Of a stretch of DNA of 64,000 nucleotides, positions 8,766 to 16,082 are shown piece after piece (positions within the stretch are counted from its first letter, which is position 1; every line of letters begins with the position of its first letter). Under the pieces are notes generated by a model, which worked only from the letters and a program-made list of their open reading frames with translations, had not been told where the DNA came from and searched no databases. A program made the translations under genes and the position numbers. Origin of the DNA: Psychrobacter maritimus. GTDB taxonomy: Bacteria; Pseudomonadota; Gammaproteobacteria; Pseudomonadales; Moraxellaceae. Where the stretch lies: NCBI RefSeq assembly GCF_904846345.1, contig NZ_CAJHAJ010000007.1, forward strand, positions 87,607-151,606, written 5' to 3'.

Positions 8766-10004
8766 TTACCAAGAGCCGCCTGCCCCGCCGCCGCCAAAGC
8801 CGCCGCCACCTCCTCCGAAGCCACCTCCTCCGAAGCCACCTCCTCCGAAGCCGCCACCGCCGAAGCCGCCACCACTACTGCCGCCCATACCCGGTAAGAA
8901 CACCATGCCACCGCCGCCGCGTCCTCCACGACCACCGCGCCCGCCACCTGAGCCGCGCGAAATTAAAAACAGCCATAAAAATATCGCCATAATTAAGGTC
9001 ATAAAGAAACCGCCGCCCAAGGCAAGCGAGCCTGCAAAGAAACCGCCCGCAGTCAGGATAGAACCAAAGATGCGCCCAAAGATACTGGTAATAAAGCTAC
9101 CAAATATCATCGCCATCACGAATAAAAACACCGGTGATGGATTTTCACCAATATCACTTTGGCTTTGACTGCGTTCAGCCGCTTGCGCATCGGCACGCGC
9201 CAACACTTCAGGATCAGCGGTCAGACGATTTTGCAGGGCATCAACGCCGGCCAATATCCCAGCGCCATAGTTATTTTGCTTAAATAGCGGCGTAATATCT
9301 TCACGAATAATACGGTTGACCGCAGAATCGGGCAACACACCCTCTAACCCATAACCGGTCAAAATGTACATATCACGGTCATTGACGGCAACGACCATCA
9401 GTAAGCCATCATCAATGTCTTTATTACCAAGCTGCCATTTTTCGGCAACCTGTAACGCATAGTCAAAGATTGGCATACCATTGGTCGTCGGTACAATGAC
9501 AACCGCAGCTTGCGCCAAACCTTGCTGATAGATACCTCTTAGCTGCGCCTCTAAGCGTTGTTTTTCTTGCGGGTTTAAGATATTGGCTTGATCAATAACG
9601 GGTGAATTCAGGATGAGCTTATCAGCATCAACACTTTCGGCACTCGACTGCACAGCTGGTTTAGTGGCTGTCGACGCGCCTGTCCCTTTTTCGCCACTAC
9701 CATTATTAGCGTTTGCCGCATTGGGATTAATAGCATCATTGCCAATGATGGCCTCATTAATCGCTTCGTTACCTAAGACGGCATCGTTAAGGGCTTCATT
9801 AGATTCTGCGGCTTTTGCAATCGCTACCAAATCCTCGACACTACGATTTTGCATATCTGAGGCGCTATCGCTAGCGACAGCAATATTATCATTAACACTG
9901 CCGTTGGTATTAGCATCGGTATTGGGCGCAGCATGCAGCACCGAGCCACTAGCGATGCTTAGGGTGAATAATAATGCGGATAAAAGTGCTTTTGAATTAT
10001 TCAT
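8766..10004 (-). CDS. TPM-domain protein with signal peptide and glycine-rich tail (YgcG-like)
   Basis: Exported or membrane-anchored TPM protein, 412 aa. A signal peptide (1-25, cleavage near VLHA-AP) is followed by an Asn/Ala-rich spacer with NEAINEAIIGNDAIN-type repeats and a TPM domain from about 130 to 265 (NPQEKQRLEAQLR, VAEKWQLGNKDIDDGLLMVV, GYGLEGVLPD). One or two transmembrane helices follow (about 295-350), then a Gly-rich tail ending SGGGFGGGGFGGGGFGG-like repeats and GGSW. The tail is built on 15 bp tandem repeats. It sits between lemA and the short TPM gene in one operon. Confidence 0.9.
   Translation of the reverse strand: MNNSKALLSALLFTLSIASGSVLHAAPNTDANTNGSVNDNIAVASDSASDMQNRSVEDLVAIAKAAESNEALNDAVLGNEAINEAIIGNDAINPNAANANNGSGEKGTGASTATKPAVQSSAESVDADKLILNSPVIDQANILNPQEKQRLEAQLRGIYQQGLAQAAVVIVPTTNGMPIFDYALQVAEKWQLGNKDIDDGLLMVVAVNDRDMYILTGYGLEGVLPDSAVNRIIREDITPLFKQNNYGAGILAGVDALQNRLTADPEVLARADAQAAERSQSQSDIGENPSPVFLFVMAMIFGSFITSIFGRIFGSILTAGGFFAGSLALGGGFFMTLIMAIFLWLFLISRGSGGGRGGRGGRGGGGMVFLPGMGGSSGGGFGGGGFGGGGFGGGGFGGGGGGFGGGGAGGSW
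8806..8865 (-). repeat. 15 bp tandem repeat coding the Gly-rich tail
   Basis: Four copies of a 15 bp unit (plus strand CCACCTCCTCCGAAG), two identical and two with variants, code on the minus strand for repeated Phe-Gly-Gly-Gly-Gly pentapeptides. Copy number is likely to vary between strains. Confidence 0.85.
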
Positions 10005-10142
10005 CTAATCTATACCACCTCAAATAACATCTGGACTAAATTAATGGCTGCAAAACCAAGCTAACGGCAAGGCGACGGATATAAAAGCGCTCAATAGAAA
10101 AACTCACTATAAACGCTCATCTTCATCCGCCACGATTTTACT

Positions 10143-10775
10143 TTACTGAGCGGTCTTCGTATCGTCATCACCAAAGTCTACACTGGGTGCAGTCGATATC
10201 TCTTTTTCATTGGCGACGCTAAAGTTTGGCTTTGGATCCATACCAAATACTTTGGCAGTAATATTGGTTGGGAACTGGCGCACTGTAGTGTTATAGCCTT
10301 GAACTTCTTGGATATAACGATTACGCGCCACAGCGATACGATTTTCCGTACCTTCAAGCTGAGCTTGCAAGTCTTGGAACAGCGCATCTGACTTTAGATC
10401 AGGATAACGCTCAGAAACCGCCATTAGACGTGATAGTGCCCCAGTCATCTGGTCTTGGGCAGCGGCATAACGCTCCATCGCTTCAGGGTCATTGAGCAGC
10501 TCTGGAGTGATGGTGATACCGCCAGCTTGTGAGCGCGCCGCAGCAACTTGGGTAAATACCTCTTGTTCTTGCTCAGCATATTGCTGCACAACTTTAACTA
10601 AGTTTGGCACCAAATCCGAGCGGCGCTGGTATTGGTTGACCACCTCCGACCACGACGCCGTGACTTGCTCATCTTGCGCTTGCAGATTGTTATAACCACA
10701 ACCTGTTAAACCAACGGTAGATGTGGCCAATACGGCTGCTAGCAACATAGGTTTTACAATAGATTTACGCGTCAT
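10143..10775 (-). CDS. lemA: LemA family lipoprotein
   Basis: A 210 aa LemA-family protein of unknown biochemical role. The start at 10775 is chosen over the longer frame because AGGAG lies 8 nt upstream and the N-terminus then gives a lipoprotein signal ending LTGC at about 26. The helical LemA core follows (YNNLQAQDEQVTASWSEV, QRRSDLVPNLVKVV, LQAQLEGTENRIAVARNRY, YNTTVRQFP). It is the first gene of the lemA-TPM-TPM operon. The coupling of LemA with TPM proteins is a conserved arrangement, so a joint envelope function is inferred. Confidence 0.93.
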   Translation of the reverse strand: MTRKSIVKPMLLAAVLATSTVGLTGCGYNNLQAQDEQVTASWSEVVNQYQRRSDLVPNLVKVVQQYAEQEQEVFTQVAAARSQAGGITITPELLNDPEAMERYAAAQDQMTGALSRLMAVSERYPDLKSDALFQDLQAQLEGTENRIAVARNRYIQEVQGYNTTVRQFPTNITAKVFGMDPKPNFSVANEKEISTAPSVDFGDDDTKTAQ

Positions 10776-11779
10776 TTTTGACTCTCCTAAAAATGGTAAA
10801 TAACAAACAAGACGTTTTTTTAAGCACTTTTTAATCATACACATTTATATAGGCGTATATCTCCTCCTCTACAAATGTGTCGCCTGCGATACATTGTGCT
10901 AATAATGGCGCTATCAGGTTACTTTTACAATTCATCGTTACCAAAACACAACCGCAAAGGCACGGCTCCTAGCAAGAGTTTGAGCGCTTTTTTCGACCTC
11001 TCTTAACTCATAAATCCTGACTATATTTTGAGCAACATTGAAGAAGTGGTGACAAAAGCGTGATAAATAAAGGATTTTATCACTCTATGGCATAAATTCA
11101 GTGTTAATAAACACTAATATATAAACGCCTTTATAAAGAAAATTCTAGTAATTGGCTAAAAAATATGGCAAATTGCAGTTACGTAGCCGTACGGTTTGAA
11201 TACATTTGGTAGTGGACTTGTTACATTTTTGGTATTAGAGAATTGATAACAGCCCCTTAAAAAAGGATTGATAAGCAAACAGATGCTTGCTTATCAAGCT
11301 TAGCATAGAGATGTAAGCGACCGATATGACTCATAGAAAGTGGATTGCCATCACCTTGAGGATGGAGATTTAATATTATAACCGCCTGCTTTGTCCGCTG
11401 ATCTATTGATAACTGCTTAAGCATTTATAATGTGATAACAAAACATCGTCGTTATCAAACCGCAAAAAGATAGATAAGAATAGCAACCGTCGCTCATTTA
11501 TTGCCATTTATAAATAAGCAGTTAATAAGGGGTGAGTTTGATTACTAGCTAGCGCCAATAAGCGCTTGCCTGCGATCAATATTGCTAATAGACCCCGCGG
11601 ATAAAGACAGAAAACTACAGTCCATTCTTGGTGGCTAAGCGCGTATGAAACTTAATCGATAGGCTTAAGTAGATGCCGATTATTTGAGAAGTTGGTTTTA
11701 ATAAGGAAATTAAATAGCAAACTTACTCTAAGCATCATCATATATAGCCACTTTGAGACAGTACTAGGAATATATACAT
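10776..11779. other. Long non-coding region upstream of the symporter gene, 1004 bp
   Basis: No credible open frame on either strand. It holds the lemA 5' region and a perfect 11 bp inverted repeat (11268-11278 with 11287-11297, 8 nt loop) with no T run. A 7 bp inverted repeat lies at about 11432-11456, and a TATAAT hexamer at 11426-11431 has no well-spaced -35. I looked for the glycine riboswitch core because homologous symporters can be riboswitch-controlled, and did not find it. Confidence 0.5.
11268..11297. promoter_or_regulatory. Perfect 11 bp inverted repeat in the symporter leader
   Basis: The arms TTGATAAGCAA and TTGCTTATCAA are separated by 8 nt. There is no following T run, so it could be an operator or an RNA hairpin rather than a terminator. 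Confidence 0.45.
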
Positions 11780-13330
11780 ATGGAAAGTTTAGTTAATGTA
11801 GTAAACGGAATTATCTGGAGCCCGGCATTAATTTATTTATGCTTGGGCGCAGGTTTATTTTATTCCATCATGACGCGCTTCGTACAAGTACGTTTATTCA
11901 GTGAAATGATCAGCTTACTATTTAAAGGTAAGTCGAGTGCACAGGGTATTTCATCATTTCAGGCACTTGCCGTATCCTTAGCAGGTCGTGTGGGTATGGG
12001 TAACATCGCAGGGGTAGCAGCAGCTATCGGCTTCGGTGGTCCTGGTGCGGTATTTTGGATGTGGGTTGTGGCGTTCTTAGGCGCATCTACCGCTTATGTC
12101 GAATCAACCCTCGCACAGATTTATAAAGAAAAAGACGTCGTCACTGGCGAGTATCGTGGTGGTCCCGCTTATTACTTTGAGCGCGCGCTTGGTCAACGCT
12201 GGTACGGCATTATTTTTGCCATCGCGTCTATCTTAGCTTGTGGTATGTTCTTACCTGGTGTGCAAGCAAACGGCGTTATCAATGCCTTTGCACAGGTGAT
12301 GGGTGAAGGCACCGTGATGAATATCGGTAGCTTAGAAGTGGGCTCTATGCGTCTTGTCGCATTGGGTATCATTCTAGTGGTGCTAGCGATTATTATCTTT
12401 GGTGGTATTAAACGTATCGCAACCTTTACTGAGTACGCGGTTCCTTTTATGGCACTGGGTTATATTGGCCTAGCGCTAGTCATCATGTTTACAAACTACC
12501 AGATGATTCCAGAAGTATTTGGCTTAATCATTGGTGATGCCTTTACCGCTCAAGCCGGTTTTGGTGCGGCCATCGGTTGGGGTGTAAAACGTGGTATTTA
12601 CTCTAACGAAGCCGGTCAAGGTACAGGTCCTCATGCTGCTGGTGCGGCTGAAGTTGAGCATCCATCACAGCAAGGTTTGGTACAGGCATTTTCAGTCTAT
12701 GTTGATACCTTATTGGTTTGTTCGGCGACTGCCTTTATGATTTTGACCATGGGTACTTATAACATCCAAGGTACGCTACCTGACGGTCAATACATCGTAC
12801 AAAACGTTGCAGCGGGCGTTGAGATTAACTCACCTGCCTTTACCCAAATGGCAATGGAATCAGTATACGGTCAATTTGGTAACACCTTTATCGCAATCGC
12901 CGTATTCTTCTTTGCCTTTACCACCATTTTGGCTTACTACTATATCGCTGAAGTAAACGTTGCGTACTTAACGCGCTTTATCAGCCGCGGTGCCAATAAA
13001 ACCGGTCTATTCTTAGTTAAAGTACTAATTATGGTGATGGTTGCCTACGGTGGTCTTAACTCAGCCGGTTATATCTGGGCGATTGGTGATATTGGTGTTG
13101 GTCTCATGGCTTGGCTTAATATCGTTGGTATTTTGGTCATCTTCTTTGTCGCGCGTCCAACGCTTACCATGCTGAAAGACTATGAAGCACAGCGTAAAGC
13201 TGGCGTGAAGCACTATACGTTTGATCCAGCAAAATTCGGTATCAAAAACGCGCCTTATTGGGAAGAGCGTCATCTTAAGCAACAACAAAGAATGGCAGCC
13301 CAAGATCCACTACATAAAGAGCGTCTATAA
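11780..13330 (+). CDS. Sodium:alanine/glycine symporter, AgcS family
   Basis: Imports alanine or glycine with Na+ across the inner membrane. About eleven hydrophobic helices cover residues 15-460. Family signatures include SLAGRVGMGNIAGVAAAI, GGPAYYFERALG, GWGVKRGIYSNEAGQGTGPHAAG and TTILAYYYIAEVN. Its 516 aa exceed the usual ~450-480 because of a charged cytosolic C-terminal tail (about 460-516). The ATG is preceded by AGGA. It is monocistronic, with a long untranslated leader and a clear terminator. Alanine versus glycine cannot be settled from sequence alone. Confidence 0.93.
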   Translation: MESLVNVVNGIIWSPALIYLCLGAGLFYSIMTRFVQVRLFSEMISLLFKGKSSAQGISSFQALAVSLAGRVGMGNIAGVAAAIGFGGPGAVFWMWVVAFLGASTAYVESTLAQIYKEKDVVTGEYRGGPAYYFERALGQRWYGIIFAIASILACGMFLPGVQANGVINAFAQVMGEGTVMNIGSLEVGSMRLVALGIILVVLAIIIFGGIKRIATFTEYAVPFMALGYIGLALVIMFTNYQMIPEVFGLIIGDAFTAQAGFGAAIGWGVKRGIYSNEAGQGTGPHAAGAAEVEHPSQQGLVQAFSVYVDTLLVCSATAFMILTMGTYNIQGTLPDGQYIVQNVAAGVEINSPAFTQMAMESVYGQFGNTFIAIAVFFFAFTTILAYYYIAEVNVAYLTRFISRGANKTGLFLVKVLIMVMVAYGGLNSAGYIWAIGDIGVGLMAWLNIVGILVIFFVARPTLTMLKDYEAQRKAGVKHYTFDPAKFGIKNAPYWEERHLKQQQRMAAQDPLHKERL

Positions 13331-13359
13331 TTCACTCTAGTGTAGTGCTGTCTAAGTCG

Positions 13360-13425
13360 TATTAATAGTATCGATGACATTGATAGTATTGCATTAATAG
13401 CATCGACAGTATTGACAGCATCGAT
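13360..13425. repeat. Degenerate short repeats after the symporter gene
   Basis: About six interleaved imperfect copies of a motif like ATTAATAGTATCGA / ATTGATAGTATTG occur between the symporter stop and its terminator. The unit length is irregular (about 10-14 bp). Confidence 0.5.
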
Positions 13426-13430
13426 AAAAA

Positions 13431-13466
13431 AACAAAAGCCCGAGGCCATTGTCTCGGGCTTTTTTA
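13431..13466 (+). terminator. Terminator of the AgcS symporter gene
   Basis: An 8 bp G+C-rich stem (13437-13444 with 13453-13460) followed by T run 13460-13465. Confidence 0.88.
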
Positions 13467-13506
13467 TGCGCGTAATATTGTTATAAAGACTGTGATATAT
13501 TTTGCG

Positions 13507-13543
13507 ATGAGTCATGAAATAAGTCATGAAATAAGTCATGAAA
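13507..13543. repeat. Triplicated 12 bp motif
   Basis: Three direct copies of AGTCATGAAAT(A/A/C) in tandem between two terminators. No function is apparent. Confidence 0.6.
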
Positions 13544-13544
13544 C

Positions 13545-13576
13545 ATAAAAAAGCCCAGCTCGGTGGCTGGGCTTCT
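13545..13576 (-). terminator. Terminator of the first fasciclin gene
   Basis: On the minus strand a 9 bp stem (13566-13574 with 13551-13559) is followed by six T. Confidence 0.88.
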
Positions 13577-13622
13577 TAAACACTTAGATACTTTTATTGT
13601 TGTTTATAGCGATAAAATCAGC

Positions 13623-14231
13623 TTATTTAGGTAGCAGTACATTATCAATCACATGGACTACACCATTGGTCGCCATCATATCTGTGCCAACGATATTAGC
13701 CGAATTGCCGCTCGCATCAGTAATGACGTTGGCATCGCTGATAGAGAACGTTTGACCGTTTGCGGTTTCAATAGCATTGCCATAAGGGATATCAGCGGCT
13801 TTTACTACCATCGGTACGACATGATAAGTCAGGACGCTAGTGAGCATCTCTTTATCTGCCAATAACTGTTCTTTGGTGATGTTAAGCTTGGTTAATAAAG
13901 CAGCAAAGGCATCATCGGTTGGGGCAAATACGGTGTACTGACCTTCTGCCATCATCATGTCATCAAGGTCGGCGGCTTGTAGTGCTGCCGTTAAAATGGT
14001 TAGATTTTCATTACCGGCCGCCATCTCGCCAATGCTTTGGGTAGCCATATCTGCTGGCATGGCAGTCGCGTCTGCTTCAGCCATTGCTTCAGGGGCAACT
14101 TCTGGCTCAACGACGACGTCAGTAGTCGCTTCTGGCTCAACTGGCTCGGTAACAGCTTCTTTATCGTCACAAGCAGCTAGTGACAATGCAGCGGTAACGA
14201 CAGCGATAGATAATAGGTTCTTCTTTAACAT
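13623..14231 (-). CDS. Fasciclin-domain lipoprotein, 202 aa
   Basis: Predicted surface or periplasmic lipoprotein. The signal peptide has lipobox LAAC at about 18-21, followed by an acidic Glu/Pro/Val/Ala-rich spacer (22-65) and one fasciclin (FAS1) domain (about 68-202). The domain has H1-type YTVFAPTDDAFAALL, LTYHVVPMVV and the C-terminal GVVHVIDNVLLPK. Single FAS1 proteins of bacteria are linked to adhesion or stress, without a firm biochemical role. It is paralogous to the gene at 14788-15342 and to the remnant at 14440-14490; all three point the same way, suggesting tandem duplication. Confidence 0.9.
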   Translation of the reverse strand: MLKKNLLSIAVVTAALSLAACDDKEAVTEPVEPEATTDVVVEPEVAPEAMAEADATAMPADMATQSIGEMAAGNENLTILTAALQAADLDDMMMAEGQYTVFAPTDDAFAALLTKLNITKEQLLADKEMLTSVLTYHVVPMVVKAADIPYGNAIETANGQTFSISDANVITDASGNSANIVGTDMMATNGVVHVIDNVLLPK

Positions 14232-14439
14232 AGGGTATTCCTTTGGGGTAAATGGTTGGTGATTGGATTGTTTATAAATGGATAAGGATTTGAGTGAATG
14301 GCTTATAAATAAGTAATTTAGTGAATATGTAATACCGATAACTTTTAATAACTAACATGCTAAGTTAATAAAGAAAGCTTAGAAATAAACCAACGATTTC
14401 AATGACTACCATATTAGCTGATTATTTTTTAATTGGTGC

Positions 14440-14490
14440 TTACTTAGGTAGCGACACTGTATCGATCACGTGTATAAAGCCCTTGTTAGG
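14440..14490 (-). pseudogene. Remnant of a third fasciclin-domain gene (3' end only)
   Basis: On the minus strand the segment reads PNKGFIHVIDTVSLPK then TAA. This matches the C-terminus of both neighbours (GVVHVIDNVLLPK and GVVHVIDRVLMPK). The stop context (CCTAAGTAA) also resembles theirs. An in-frame stop lies directly upstream, so only about 13-16 codons survive. It is best explained as the tail of a tandem duplicate whose body was deleted. Confidence 0.75.
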
Positions 14491-14556
14491 TTAATAACCC
14501 TTTTTAGCTTAAAAACCAATATTGGCTTATAGGCTATCAATATAGTCAGTTCAAAA

Positions 14557-14662
14557 TAAAAGCGATACGTTATAGCTATTTGCGACTGGTATAAATTTTC
14601 CTTGCTTGCTGTTATCACAGAGGCTACGAAAAATTCATCCCAGTCGCACTGTATCGATTTTA
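14557..14662. repeat. Small inverted-repeat intergenic element, copy A
   Basis: A 106 bp unit with imperfect 12 bp terminal inverted repeats (14557-14568 with 14651-14662, one mismatch) and inner 9 bp arms TGCGACTGG (14581-14589) and CCAGTCGCA (14640-14648). The core with CCTTGCTTGCTGT and ACAGAGGCT is shared with copy B near 56154-56223. It has no coding frame; a MITE-like or REP-like element is inferred. Confidence 0.7.
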
Positions 14663-14787
14663 AAGTAATTCTACTATAGCATTTGTAGTATATGAGCTTG
14701 TGTACTACCTAAATAAGCAGCTTATTAAATACTTGTTTGAATTTATACAGCTTATATAAGAGCTTATTTAAGAAATTAATTAATCAC

Positions 14788-15342
14788 TTATTTAGGCATC
14801 AGTACTCTATCAATCACATGCACCACCCCATTACTCGCAGCGATATCAGTTTTTAGAATCTTGGTTATGCGACCACTTTCATCCATGAGTCTGCCTTGTG
14901 GTGTAATGACCAATGTATCCGTACTTAGCATGGTGTAATTACCGGGTCTGACGTGTTTTTGATAAACGGGCGTGTTACCTTTTAGCACATGGTAAGTCAA
15001 AATTTTAGTGAGCAATGGTTTGTTGGCAAACAGCTCAGCTTTGGTCATGCCCGTTTCTTGTAATGCTTGAACAAAGGCGGCATTGGTCGGTGCCAATACC
15101 GTATAGCTTGCACTGGTATCAGATAATGCGCCTGCTAAATCAGCAGCGACCACCGCTTCTACCAATAGCGAAAAATCTGGATTGCTTTGAGCGATTTGTA
15201 CCACGTTCATACTGGTGGTAGCTTGGCTATGCATCGGTGCTTTCATAGTTGGGCTTTTGGTTGGCATCATATTATTACAAGCGCTAAGACCTGCGATAGA
15301 GAGTGCCAGGGTGCCAAGGGTGGCGATTTTAACTAGTTTCAT
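14788..15342 (-). CDS. Fasciclin-domain lipoprotein, 184 aa
   Basis: Paralogue of the 13623-14231 protein. The lipoprotein signal ends LSAC at about 19-22. A short Met/Pro/Ser/Thr-rich spacer follows, then one FAS1 domain (about 48-184) with YTVLAPTNAAFVQAL, LTYHVLKGNTPV and GVVHVIDRVLMPK. It lacks the acidic spacer of its paralogue. The start has AGGA 8 nt upstream. The domain call is firm; the role in adhesion or envelope stress is inference from the family. Confidence 0.9.
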   Translation of the reverse strand: MKLVKIATLGTLALSIAGLSACNNMMPTKSPTMKAPMHSQATTSMNVVQIAQSNPDFSLLVEAVVAADLAGALSDTSASYTVLAPTNAAFVQALQETGMTKAELFANKPLLTKILTYHVLKGNTPVYQKHVRPGNYTMLSTDTLVITPQGRLMDESGRITKILKTDIAASNGVVHVIDRVLMPK

Positions 15343-16082
15343 AACATTGTCCTTAATGATTGAATAACTATAATTTATTTAGTTTTTATGCCCGTCTTAC
15401 AGTCAGATTGTCTTTCCTTAGAACTACTGCTTATATCAGAAGCACTGCTTACATCGCTGGTTGATTCCCAATTGTTAATCACTCACAAATAAAAACCATT
15501 AACAGTTACTAATAAGCATTGCTTATGAAACGCCAATCCTTCTGAACTTAAATTAACATATAGCTGGTCGTTATAAATTTACGTTTACGCTATTTTTTGT
15601 GCTATCGATGTAAGTTTTGTCAGTGTTTTAGGTGAATAATTAGCGTTTCACGCTTGAAAGCAAAGCTTTATGTAATCATTGCTTGAAAGGATATTCATTT
15701 GTACCAAATGGCATTATCCAATAGAATCAATAAAAGAGAATCAATACAAGAGAATCAATACAAGAGAATCTAAAGCTATCATGCATGCATCATGGTAGGT
15801 TTAATCATAAAGCCATTTGTAAAACGCCAAATATCAAATATGTCTAAATGCGATGGCTGCAATGGTTTTGCCAAAGCGGAATAAGCACAATCCCGTGATT
15901 CATAGGCATTTCATGCTAGAATAATCCAGATTTTCTTATCGGTTTTAAGCCGCTATTTTATGAAGTATATTATTTAAACGCCCTATTTTCTTACTCAGCT
16001 AACTTAGTAAGCTAACCCTAAAAAATATTGAACGACGTTACCTCCTTCCCTTTATTATCTTGACTCTATAAGCAGCGCTCCT
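15343..16082. other. Intergenic region upstream of metH, 740 bp
   Basis: Divergent upstream regions of the fasciclin gene and metH. It holds a 14 bp tandem repeat (15724-15770). I looked for a cobalamin riboswitch and found no B12-box. No open frame of coding character is present. Confidence 0.5.
15724..15770. repeat. 14 bp tandem repeat, about 3.4 copies
   Basis: Units GAATCAATAAAAGA, then GAATCAATACAAGA twice, then GAATC. It lies about 310 bp upstream of metH. Confidence 0.85.

Larger units (their letters stand above)
14232..14787. other. Gap between fasciclin genes, 556 bp
   Basis: Contains the end of a decayed fasciclin gene (14440-14490) and a complete copy of a small inverted-repeat element (14557-14662). 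The remainder is A+T-rich with no open frame of coding character. Confidence 0.6.

Noticed and set aside
10776..11779. Possible tandem glycine riboswitch ahead of the symporter gene
   Set aside because: The conserved core segments of the glycine aptamer are absent.
13360..13543. CRISPR-like array in the repeats after the symporter gene
   Set aside because: Repeats are 10-14 bp, irregular and contiguous, with no spacers and no cas genes in the window.
15343..16082. Possible cobalamin riboswitch ahead of metH
   Set aside because: No B12-box or matching helices could be found by eye.
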